A DNA stretch of 62,689 bases from Rhizopus sp. PT2906. Lineage: Eukaryota > Mucoromycota > Mucoromycetes > Mucorales > Rhizopodaceae. Below the pieces are notes generated by a model. It ran no database searches. It saw nothing but the letters and a program-made list of their open reading frames with translations, and had not been told where the DNA came from. The stretch is from assembly GCA_025529335.1 (NCBI GenBank), contig JAMYHX010000234.1, positions 1-62,689 on the forward strand. Direction: 5' to 3'. A program made the position numbers and the translations under genes. The first letter of the stretch is position 1. The number at the start of each line of letters is the position of its first letter. Below are positions 10,953 to 20,372 of this stretch, one piece after another.

Positions 10953-11914
10953 ATGGTCAGGATACTTCAAGCAATTTCCACGATTATCGTCAAGTGTGTA
11001 TTCTTGCGTAGCGTACGACTGAATTTGCCATCGAAAGCCGCTTCAACGAACTTTTGGCTATGTCTGGTATCCTTGTATTCCAGCAAAGGGGCAATTATGA
11101 TGATTTGCCGATCGACCTTTTTCCATCCACTTTGTTGACAGCTGCGCACAAGGAAACTCTGGCCAAGCATTATAGGCGCGACACATTCCAATCACACGTT
11201 GGGTTAGCACTTCAATCAATTAACCAACGGTTTGTGGATGAAAATATCACGGAAACAGGAGCCAAAATCGAGTTCCTATCACTTTGCGAACCAGTCGCAA
11301 AGTCCTCATCACAAAATTCTATTGGACCAACTAAAGACGAATGTGCTGTTATCATGGCAATTGTTTCCTTACTCTCGCATCTATACGACTGTGACATGAA
11401 ACCGCTTTCAGAAGCACATCTGATATCCAACTACATCCAACCATTTACGCATGACCATTTATCAGCAAAGAAACCTGCAAAAGTTGCGCATTGCTCGAAC
11501 GTAGTTCCAGAAGAGTTTGACGACGCTATCGATCGATCAGATTACAAAGTTGACGTTTATGCATAATCTGGATACCGGTTCTCATATATGAATGCCTATG
11601 GTGAGGTTAAAAAGTGCAGCAATGTTTCACCCATACTGTTTAGCAAAGATTTCTATCGGATGTGTATCTTTAGCAAAGGAGCAATTGATCGGTACAATTT
11701 GCGAAACGCTCTTACTTTCCAAGTAACAGCCAATTCAGTGACATTCTTTACGATGCAATTGGAATTTCCATTCTTATACGCTGTCACAGAATTGGTTCGA
11801 CTGCGTGTTTCAACGAAGAAATATAATCTCCTGGATATGATGGGACATGTGGACAACTTACTTTTTGTTGCGTTATGTACTGAGCTCATTGTGTGGTTAG
11901 TGAAAATGATCTGA
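10953..11914 (+). pseudogene. Broken gene of a Mucoromycota multi-copy family
   Basis: One plus-strand frame is open from the start to 11914 except for a single in-frame TAA at 11564-11566. Before the stop it reads blocks such as AKIEFLSLCEPV, LSEAHLISNYIQPF and VAHCSNVVPEEF, ending SDYKVDVYA. After it the same frame continues SGYRFSYMNAYGEVK, FYRMCIFSKGAIDRYNL and FFTMQLEFPFLY. The arrangement (HPF block, DYxVD block, YGEVK, L-F-R-x-F-K-A-D) matches, from memory, uncharacterised expanded proteins of Mucorales; I know no function. No start codon is convincing. It sits between a MITE copy and a transposase relic. One stop in otherwise intact coding sequence suggests recent loss, or stop readthrough, or a strain-specific allele. 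Confidence 0.55.
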
Positions 11915-11944
11915 CGTCTTGGCGTTGTGACACCCTCTCGAGTG

Positions 11945-12757
11945 CGTACTTGGACGCGATCAAAAAGAATCTGGCACTAAATCAGTTTGCTGCAATTTTT
12001 GTAGCCAATCGTACATTTGTTGGGTCTTTGTTATTTCTTTCTATAGGCTGGAATTGTGCCTGCTTAATAGATTGCACTCCGTTGTCAAGAAGTTATAAAT
12101 AGTGCTGTGAGGAACATTAATATCCTCAAATTTTTTCATTAAACTTTCTGTTACTTCAGTTACAATAGAAAAAGGATTCTTATCAATGCAATTTAAAAGG
12201 AAACTTTTATGTTCTTTCCCAAGAATACGACGCCGACATGACCTTTTCTTTTTCTCAAAGATGCTTTCAGGGTTCTCGTAATAACGTTTGACCCATCTCT
12301 TTACTGCTCGAGGTATGAATACTTAGTTGTCTCGCAGCAGCAGAAGCATTCAAGCATTTACTGAAAAATAAATGAAAAAATATAGCCTTGTCTTCATCAG
12401 GACTCATGATGCCCGAAGCCATTTCCGATCCACTGTCCTTCCTTTTAATATGCTACCTAGGAAAAAACCACGCTCCTTTCAAGCCTGATCTCCCATGGAC
12501 CCTCCGTTGGCCGGCTATTTGTGTTCTCGCCCACGAACTCGACAATCTTTATCATCAAAAGAATCCGCTTTCTCCACCCTCTCGTCTTGGGCAAAGGCTC
12601 CCTCTCTTTCCTCGCTAGTGTGTGATACACTTGGTTTAATATCATTTCTTCCATAACTTTTTTTACCCTTGATCCCATAAGGGTTTTTAGTCACCAATTC
12701 GAATTCTTTTCTGATCTGCCTCGGGCGGAGAAGAAATATTGTTATAACGTGCACCCA
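11945..12757 (-). pseudogene. N-terminal part of a Tc1/IS630-like transposase (relic)
   Basis: Minus-strand fragments in order show an N-terminal extension (IRKEFELVTKNPYGIKG), a helix-turn-helix start (MSPDEDKA...NASAAARQLSIH), a second HTH (KRWVKRYYENPESIFEKK, RRRILGKEHKSFLLN, VPHSTIYNFLTTECNL), and then MYDWLQKLQQTDLV in another frame. There are at least three frame disruptions (after LSIH, after ECNL, and near the N-terminal extension). The homology ends before any DDE catalytic residue, so this is a 5' fragment. The missing catalytic half of a related element is found at 46075-46854. Confidence 0.75.
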
Positions 12758-12844
12758 TTTGAAGTTTTATTTATAAATAAAGAGATTGTTTAACTTCCAA
12801 ATCAACTTTACAACAATTTCTTAGTATTTCAGTTCGAAAGTCAG

Positions 12845-13378
12845 TTAAGAGATTGATGCAATGATCATGATGGTACAAGTAAAGATAGCCAATATGCCGA
12901 TCATGACGAAACTTCCCCATCCTGCCTGTACAAAAGTTGCTTGTTTGATAAGCAATCTTTGGTTCTTAAAATACTTGCCAATACCCACAAACAAGCATCC
13001 CAAGCCAACAGCAATAAACACGTATCCAATCGCTCGTGTTGGATGGTCATTGGTCGCCTCTTCTGAAGGATCTGGCAGTCGGAGCCTCAGAAGAACGGTA
13101 AATCCTACAGGAGGGGGGGGGAGTGAACCATTAATACAAAATTAAAAAGAAAAAAAAAATCCCAAACCCAAGATGATAAGTGTACATGAAAGCCGAAGCC
13201 AAGTAAGCCAGTTTCGTTCGTTTGCAAGCATATCTCTTGCCATACTAACATCATTACTTGTCACTATAGAGTAATCAAAGATATCTTCTATGAGGCTTGT
13301 ATCAAATACTTGACTTTTTGGTGCAAGATCTGCTTGCTCTGGAGTTGTGATGGTTGACGGTCCTGCCTCATTGCTCAT
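12845..13378 (-). CDS. DUF202 small membrane protein
   Basis: Two exons (13168-13378, 12845-13104) encode 156 residues. The hallmark of the DUF202 (YidH-like) family is present: RDMLANERNWLTWLRLSCTL, leading into the first membrane segment. Two further hydrophobic segments follow, AIGYVFIAVGLGCLFVGIGK and a C-terminal SFVMIGILAIFTCTIMIIA. Fungal members are linked to vacuolar or plasma-membrane phosphate and transporter functions in some proteins, but this stand-alone form has no established role. The intron donor is GTTTGG, followed by long T and G runs. It is divergent from BCD1 with 99 bp between the two start codons. Confidence 0.85.
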
Positions 13379-13477
13379 GTCGACATTAGATAAAAATAAA
13401 AAAAAAAAAAAGGCAAGACGCGCGGAAATCAAAAACTTTTTTTTCCCTTTTTTCCAAAGCTTTATTTACATAAAAAT
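13379..13477. promoter_or_regulatory. Short divergent promoter between the DUF202 gene and BCD1
   Basis: Only 99 bp separate the two ATGs. The stretch holds long A and T runs (13391-13410, 13435-13455) but no clear TATA element in either direction. It must contain both 5' leaders, so a shared promoter is inferred from geometry alone. Confidence 0.4.
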
Positions 13478-14743
13478 ATGAACTCATCGTTAGATCCATC
13501 AGTCAATGGTCAAACATCAAAAGAATGTGAGATCTGTCATACTGAGGATTGGAAGTATACCTGCCCACGTTGCTTGATCCACACTTGTTCAGTTCCTTGT
13601 GTCAAGAAACACAAGCTTGATACCCAATGTTCTGGTGAAAGAGACAAGACAGCCTATGTTCCTTTAAAGTCATATAACGAATCAACAATGATGAGCGGTA
13701 AATGATGATAATATATAGTTGACTTACTTCTAATGTGTACATGTATAGATTATACATATCTAGAAGACGTTTCAAGGCAATCTGATAATCTAACCAGAGC
13801 AAGGCGTGAATTGACATCAAAGAACATGAAACTAAAGCTCAGACAACTTCATAAGCAAGCCAATTACTTGGGGATCAAATATTTTTCATTACCTGTGGGC
13901 ATGACAAGGAATACAAAGAATCAGAGCAATTATAATCAAAAGTAAGGAGTGTGCTGTACAAGAGGGTTGTGTAACTAAATGCATTGTATGTAAAGATCAC
14001 GACAGATATATTGGACAATTGAAGTGAATTTCTATAGAAATAATGAAAAGAATCATTACTTGGAACATGGGTAAGAAAAGAGATATCTTGTTTATGACTC
14101 TATTAACTTTGATTATATGCATAGATTCCCTGGAAATAGGCCCTTTCATGACTTTTTTCACAACATGCTCTTTTCCGAGACACCCCGTGGAAAGGATTCG
14201 TTTAGCATCATGAGACATGAATTAAAGTATTTTATTGATGCTGGTCTTGAACAGTTTAGAGTCGCATTGAAGAAAGAAAAGGCACCAAGAGGAGAGTTTG
14301 TGGATGTGACGGGCATACTGGATATGTCCTTTTTGGATACATTAAGGGGGGAGACAGTGGTAGAGTATCCAACGTTTTATGTTTGGTTAAAAGATGATCC
14401 TCAGCCTAGTGAGATACTATCATTAGAAGAAAAGCGTATGTTGATTCGACCATTAAAACGATCACATGAGGAAGTGGATCATGAAAAAGAGCAAGATGAG
14501 AAGAGACTCAAGATGGACAATGAAGAAAACAAAACGGATGATGCAGAAGAAGGTGAATTAGATGAAGAAAGTAAAGTGGATGAATTAGAAGAATTAGATG
14601 AAGAAAGTAAAGTGAATGAATTAGAAGAATTAGATGAAGAAAGTAAAGTGAATGAATTAGAAGAATTAGATGAAGAAAGCAAAGTGGACGAATTAGAAGA
14701 AGAAAGTAGTGATGTTAAAGAGAAAGAGAATACAAGTGAATAA
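13478..14743 (+). CDS. BCD1: Box C/D snoRNP assembly factor BCD1 (zf-HIT)
   Basis: Four exons (13478-13697, 13749-13941, 13996-14070, 14125-14743) give 368 residues. Residues 17-56 are a zf-HIT finger (CEICHTEDWKYTCPRC, CSVPCVKKHKLDTQC). The middle part carries the family signatures YFSLPVGMTRN, IYWTIEV, ALKKEKAPRGEFVDV, MSFLDTLRGETVVEYPTFYV. BCD1 (ZNHIT6) is needed for box C/D snoRNA stability and snoRNP assembly in the nucleus. The C-terminus is an acidic extension containing four 12-residue repeats. The third exon (75 nt) carries the conserved IYWTIE motif, which confirms both flanking introns. Confidence 0.93.
14558..14701 (+). repeat. Four 36-bp tandem repeats in the BCD1 tail
   Basis: The unit encodes LDEESKVDELEE (one or two D/N changes between copies) and is repeated four times without interruption in phase with the reading frame. 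DNA identity between units is very high, which points to recent expansion and likely length polymorphism. Confidence 0.95.
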
Positions 14744-14991
14744 ATATTAAAATACCCGTTTGTTGTGTCATCCTTATTATTCTACTTGTCCTTTTTATGT
14801 TTCTAATATGAATATAAGGCACTCATTCAGTTTGAATACAAGAGTCTGGCATAAAGAGAAAAAAGAGTGCTGAATAATTTCTTAAAATGATTCATATTGC
14901 GCTTTGGAACTATTGCATCTCAGCAGTGATATTTATATTATTTTGTCTTGCCTTTTCTTTCCTTTTTTCTTTTTTCTTCCTTACATTTAAA

Positions 14992-16271
14992 ATGATTATT
15001 AACGAATATCGTGTTATTAACAACTGTACTGAAAAGGAATATCAAGTTGGTAAAGAGCAGCTATAAAGATGGAGAGAGAGCTTATACTGACTTGGTTTCA
15101 TCAAGCTCAATTATATGCCACTGCAATGGCATCTAAGAATTCAACTGGAGGAGGTGAAGGTGTAGAAGTGCTCAAGAACGAACCTTATGAAAAACCTGGT
15201 GAAAAGGGTCAATATACCTATAAAATTTACCGCTTAGAATCTCGTGTACCTTCCTTTATACGTGCTCTTGCTCCAGCTGGTTCACTTGAACTTCATGAAG
15301 AAGTAAAAAAAAAATAGATTTATTCATCATTTAACTCATTTATATAATCTTAGGCATGGAATGCTTATCCTTATTGTAAAACAGGTAAATAGACTACTAT
15401 TGTAATGAAAAAAAAGGAAGGGGATAATTAAAGGGGAACTTTCTCTCTCTCTCTTTCTCTTTTTGTGTCTACCTTGGCAAGCCTTAATAATTTTGACGTA
15501 ATTTATTAAGGGAGGGGGAAAGCGCGGAATTTAAAAGGAAAGAGATAAAGACGGGAAAAAGCGAGAGAGAGAGAGAGAGAGAAAAAGAAAGAGAGAAAGA
15601 GAAAGAGAGAAAGGGGGATATAAAGGAGAATATGAACTAACAGATTTATATAGTTTTAACGGTAATTTCTTTACAAGCAAAAGGGGTATACGGATATTCT
15701 AATTATCTGATAGAATGGTTATATGGGAGATAACTTTTCAATTGTTTATGAAACTTTACATGTTGATGGATCTCGTGGTGAAATAGAAAATGCGCTCAAG
15801 ATTTCCGATGAGGATCTCAAGAAGCGTAACGTGATCATAATTGATGTCGCAAATGATCCTATTGAGAAGAAAGATTATAAGCCTGATGAAGACCCAAAGA
15901 TCTTTAAATCTGAAAAGACCGGTCGTGGTCCACTAACAGATCCTTTATGGAAACAAAAGTGTGAACCAGTTATGACTTGCTATAAGCTTGTCTATATCAA
16001 ATTCAAATGGTTTGGATTACAAGGAACTGTAGAAAAGTTCATTGCAAGCTCTATTCAAAACTTGTTTACCACTTTCCACAGGTACATTTATATTTACATT
16101 ATAGGCATGAACATGCTTATTGATATGCACTTTTATAGACAACTATTCTGTTGGACAGACAAGTGGTATGGCTTGACAATTGAAGATATTAGAAAGATTG
16201 AAGAACAGACAAAGAAAGATTTGGACGAAAAGAGAAATGCAGGAGCTCCTGTTGCTGTTGAAAACAAGTAG
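14992..16271 (+). CDS. Class I phosphatidylinositol transfer protein
   Basis: Six exons: 14992-15049, 15106-15302, 15354-15384, 15654-15661, 15714-16081, 16139-16271, total 264 residues, close to animal PITP alpha (271). Family blocks are STGGGEGVEVLKNEPYE, GQYTYKIYRLESRVPSF, AWNAYPYCKTVLTNGYM, FKSEKTGRGPL, CYKLVYIKFKWFGLQ, LFTTFHRQLFCWTDKW and IRKIEEQTKKDLDEKR. The protein moves PI and PC between membranes. Frame and family alignment both demand an 8-nt micro-exon (TTTTAACG at 15654-15661): without it the VLT of CKTVLTN is missing and the frame breaks. The preceding intron is unusually long here (269 nt) and full of CT and GA tracts. The gene ends 16 bp from the convergent GatC stop codon. 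Confidence 0.93.
15439..15612. repeat. CT-rich then GA-rich tracts inside PITP intron 3
   Basis: A CT-rich run (about 15439-15464) is followed about 100 bp later by GA-rich runs (about 15563-15612). They are complementary in the transcript, so a long imperfect stem could form inside the intron that precedes the 8-nt exon. The sequence shows the tracts; the stem and any effect on splicing are inference. Confidence 0.7.
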
Positions 16272-16287
16272 ACTCTATACATATTGT

Positions 16288-16824
16288 TTATTCTGAATTT
16301 GGTATTGATCCTTTTACGACATAAAAATGTCCGCTTTTCTTTTTTGCTTTTGTAAGCAATTCTCGTCCTTTGACCGCATCCTGTTCTATTATATCATCAT
16401 TTCGAGCCAGCAGACTCGTATTCTCTTTCCAAATGTGTGTTAGTGGCTCAACATCTTTAAAATCATGTAGTTTGATATGTTCAGTAAACTGTGTGAGTTT
16501 ATCAATGTCTGATTTTAGTTGTCCCTGTTGTTCTCTTGGTATATTTAAACGTGCAAGACTGAGTAAATGCTTGAATTGTTTATCAGATATAGGTTCTCCT
16601 ATTGGCTCCATGAGTGCTTTTATGGACCATGTTGGCTTCAAAGGCTACTGAAAAATGAATACTCCCATACACTTTAAAAAAGGCAGAACTAACTAAAAAA
16701 GGACTATTACCAAACAATGCTCATCGACGGGGGCTTATAACAATAAGGTTAGTGCTATTTTTGGCTTGTTTGATGACATACTTTTTGTTGTTGTAAATGT
16801 ACGCTTCAGGCAATGTCTCAACAT
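16288..16824 (-). CDS. GATC: Mitochondrial Glu-tRNA(Gln) amidotransferase subunit C
   Basis: Three exons (16782-16824, 16711-16733, 16288-16644) give 140 residues. The N-terminus MLRHCLKRTFTTTK is a basic, hydroxylated presequence typical of mitochondrial import. The GatC core follows: PTWSIKALM, KHLLSLARLNIP, IDKLTQFTEHI, DVEPLTHIW and a C-terminal GHFYVVKGSIP. GatC helps assemble the GatCAB complex that converts Glu-tRNA(Gln) to Gln-tRNA(Gln). The second exon is only 23 nt; it encodes PVDEHCL, which fits the region before PxKPTW in relatives as I recall them. Its splice sites are GTATGT and GTAATA donors with TATAAG and CAGTAG acceptors. Convergent with PITP, 16 bp apart. Confidence 0.85.
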
Positions 16825-16969
16825 TAGAAAAAAAAAAAAAAAAAAAGAGAAAAAAAGATGCAAGTGTAACAAATAGTCACAAACATGGGCTTCGGAAAAT
16901 GGAGAAACAACGAAATAGAAAAAAGAATTCTTTATTATCATAACTTCTTTATGTGTGTGTCTTTTATAT

Positions 16970-18336
16970 TTAAAAGGCAACCAAAAGGGCTGCAAAGAGA
17001 GAAGCAATAAGTAAGGACGCCTTAAATTCAGGAATAACAGCTTGAATTGTCGCACTACTAGGAGTACCTGAGGCGCCAGGAACAACACCTGAGCCAGTTG
17101 CAGGTGTGGCATTCTTTGTTACGCTTGCATCGAAACTGGGGAAAGTAATGACTTTTTCAAGATAAGGATTGGAAATGTTCATACAAGTAGCAACATCAGT
17201 GACATGCTTATAGGCTTTCTTGATATCGGGATAATGCTTAACAAAGAAGTCCATGGTCATATTGTTGATTTCATGAGAGAGAACAATGTTTCCGTGAGTT
17301 GCAAATGTGCCATTAGTACCCATCTGAATATAGTTGAGATATTTTTGATTGACGGTGTCGGCAGTTACACCAGGTGTTGTACCAGCAGCCCAGTCAAATG
17401 TATCAAGGTTCCAAAGAACAGCTGTCATATTCAATTGTGTAGCAATCCAGCGGACACGGTCATCCAGATCTCCCAAAGCCTATATAGTGCTATTTTTAGT
17501 AAATATAATTCAATCCATCTTAGATCATTAACTTACAGGACGCCAATAGAGAGGGGTAACACCTGTAACATACTTGATAGCTTTGGCAGTATAATAGAGC
17601 TCAGCGAGTACTTCTTGGTTTGTTAATGTAGTCATCATCTTATGAGACCATGTATGACCACAAAGGTGGTGATTATCCTTTAAGCCACGAAGAGCGCCGT
17701 ATGGCCAGTTCAACACATTAGAGCCAATGTAGAACATGGAAGCTCTTTGGCTGTTCTGAGCAAGATAGTCATAAAAGGCGTTGTGTGAACAGTTGGGTCC
17801 ATCATCAAATGTCTAGATGTACCATCGTTAGGGGATATTATTCTAAAAAAGGAGGAATTATATTTAGGGAGATAACTTACAAGACCCCAAGTTTCTGGTT
17901 CTGGACAATTGACGATATCTGCATTAATACCTTCTTGCTTGGGCTTAGTACATTGTGTAGCAGACCACCAACAGGCCGGATCGTTTACAGTATCATAACC
18001 AGCCAAATTCAAGCCACCTTGAGGATTTAATGTTCTAACCGGGATGTTAGGAGCTTTTGACCAGTCAATGGAGTTATAAAGTTGAGTAAATTCAGCGGAG
18101 GTATTCATGCCGTTGCTAGTAGCAATATCCCAGATGGTGGGCCATTGGTCTTTTTGATAAGTAAAGTTTGATTGATAGTAAGTACATTCGGTTGCCACAT
18201 CATAAGATGTTGTCTGTGGGATTTTAGGAATATTCACATTAGTTGGATCTGTCTTTGTTGGAAAAGAAGAGAGATCAACGGCTCCAAGAGCCATTGTACT
18301 TGTTAATGAAAGAAGTAAGGCTTGGTATTTCCACAT
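16970..18336 (-). CDS. Chitin deacetylase (CE4), secreted and probably GPI-anchored
   Basis: Three exons (17881-18336, 17537-17812, 16970-17479) encode 413 residues. Residues 1-19 are a signal peptide. The NodB domain shows motif 1 TFDDGPNCSHNAF, motif 2 HLCGHTWSH (metal histidines), motif 3 YWRPALGDLDDRVRW, motif 4 LDTFDWAAG and motif 5 IVLSHE. Several NxT/S sites are present. The tail is Ser/Thr/Ala/Gly-rich and ends in a hydrophobic segment (ASLLIASLFAALLVAF), as expected for a GPI signal. Such enzymes make chitosan in the cell wall, which is abundant in Mucoromycota. Motif 3 usually reads RPPYG; here it is RPALG at a splice junction, either a real variant or a sign that the junction is slightly different. 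Intron 2 ends CTAG directly before the TFDD motif. Confidence 0.93.
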
Positions 18337-19006
18337 TCTATAGTCACAACGAATACAAGAGGGAAAAAAACTAGGAAATTAAATCAGAAAGAGAAGGAGA
18401 AAAAAACAAAAGAAAATGAACGAGGGCCCTTTTTATAAACTTTCAAAGGATCCACACCAAAGAAAAAATAGTTTAATTAGGAGCTGAAAATTAAATATAA
18501 AGAAACTAAAAGAAAAAAAAGATTTCTCATAATATGCACATCTACCTAAAGATGGGCTCAAAACATTAGCCCTTAATATTATTTCATTGTTACTTACTAT
18601 CTTCTTCCTTTTTTAGCTCATTTCCGCCTTTCTCCCCCTTATTTGCCCCCTTTTTTACTTCTTGTTTATGATTACCATAGAAACAATCGCCATGACAATG
18701 AATTTTGATTCATTATGTGTGAGTATGGATCAGCACCACAAATTTTTTATCGGATCCATTGTTTTACAAATGTGATATCATAACTCTGCTTTAAATAGAA
18801 CTAAAAAGATAATTATAGTTCCGAAATCCAATCAATAAAAACTCTAACAATAAAAATAAATATTTGCCTAAAAAAATTAAGCAGTTTTACTTGTTTATTT
18901 TTATTTAGAATGTCTTTCTATTTATATCGCTATGGAATCAAGTAGCGTATATAGGGAGATGATGTAAGTCTGTGTCTAGAAAAAAGGGAGAAAGACGTGT
19001 GCATAT
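18337..19006. other. Intergenic, promoter side of the chitin deacetylase
   Basis: This 670-bp stretch has no coding signal. It contains the upstream region of the deacetylase gene, with poly-purine runs near 18380-18415, and the 3' region of the PHD gene. Confidence 0.5.
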
Positions 19007-20202
19007 TTACAGTTGATTTACAATTCCAAACCTTTGTTGAAACTCTATGATATCTTTACTTATTTTTTCAATCAATTCTATCGGTTCTTCTTCATCGTCT
19101 TTTCCAGAAAGTGTAGGTGTCAAAGGAGCACCGTCTGTTGGGGTCGAGACACTGCTAAGGGAGGAACACGTGGAATAGGATCTTGATCTACCGGGTGTTT
19201 GAATAAGCGGTTGTTCATTCTTTAATTTCATCAGATACTCCATAATCTGCTGCGTTCTTTTGTTCATGTCCGTAATTGTCATTTTGGAAATTGGGTATTT
19301 CACTTTGGCAGATATATCTGGTTCCTCATTAGGCTTACCATCCGTGTGGTTCCAGTAAGGTGTGACATTTAAAGTTGCTGTTGCTGTTGCTGATGTCGCT
19401 GCTGTTGTTGTCGTGGTATTAATTTTCACAACTGGTTTTTCTTCAATGGGTATAGTGGCTTTTGGTGATTTCTTGGTGTACTTCTTTTCAGCTTTATCAT
19501 TCGATTGACGTTGCTTCTTCATTGGCGGCTCTTCCTGTTCTACCTCAATTAATGGGCTTTGTCTCGTATGTGGTCTCTGATGGCTATTATTATTATTACT
19601 GCTGGTATTTGTCTTTCGGCGTCGTTTGATTGGCCCTTTTGTTTCGGAGATTTTATTATCGGATGGTGCTGAATTCGTACCTGTTGCATCATAAAGTCGC
19701 TTCGGTCTGAATAATAACAAGCAAAGAATGTTGAATAGATCTGATCTATCACATATATAAACATAATTTTTGTTATAATACCTTCCGTTAGGGTTCTTTA
19801 TGAGTTGATGAAAATCAGGTCGACAGAGCTCGCAGTAATACTGTTCTGGTAACTTTTCTGCTTGCAAGCCCATACAGGAACAGTGCTGCCATACCTCACA
19901 TTTGTCACATTGTACCATAAGACCAGCACTATCTACAAAGGATGTGAGCAAAAGGTGAATATTTTTTTCATATTAAAGATATACACTGCTACTTACGGTT
20001 TTGCTTACATACACACCTTGTTGTTGAATTGCCATCGCTCACATTGCTGTCCTCATCAGAGTAAAGACTTGTTCGTGCTCTTGACTTTCGTGTTCTACTT
20101 CTGACATTGTTAATATTATTGATTTTATGATTGCTAGTGTGTCTTTGAGCTAAAGAATGGGTTAAAAACGAATGACAAGCGTTATATAAAAGGCTTACAC
20201 AT
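19007..20202 (-). CDS. PHD-finger protein, Cti6-like
   Basis: Four exons (20199-20202, 19997-20149, 19782-19932, 19007-19706) give 335 residues. The first coding exon is just ATGT: the next in-frame sequence after the 49-nt intron starts SQRHTSNHK. A PHD finger spans about residues 47-95: CVCKQNHSAGLMVQCDKCEV, WQHCSCMGLQ, YYCELCRPDFHQ. Basic stretches (KRRRKTN, KKQRQS) suggest nuclear localisation, and the rest is low complexity with a T/A run. Cti6 binds methylated histone H3K4 in the Rpd3L/Sin3 histone deacetylase complex and relieves repression under low iron in yeast; that role here is inferred only from the PHD sequence and layout. Frame is preserved across all introns. Confidence 0.8.
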
Positions 20203-20372
20203 AATTGACAAATAATATGTTGCAAGATGATCAATTACAGTATTTTATTCACACAAGTTGAGACGAAAAGAATGTTTTTTTTAAAAAAAAGGAATAAAGA
20301 AAAAGAAAGTGATTGTTTACAACAAAAAACAGGTGCCTTTATTATTCATACCTATAAATTAAATGACCGCAT

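Noticed and set aside
11893..12102. 69-codon plus-strand frame after the broken family gene
   Set aside because: It overlaps the antisense transposase relic, whose minus-strand motifs explain the open frame.
14479..14682. Serine/asparagine-rich minus-strand frame
   Set aside because: Antisense of the BCD1 acidic repeats.
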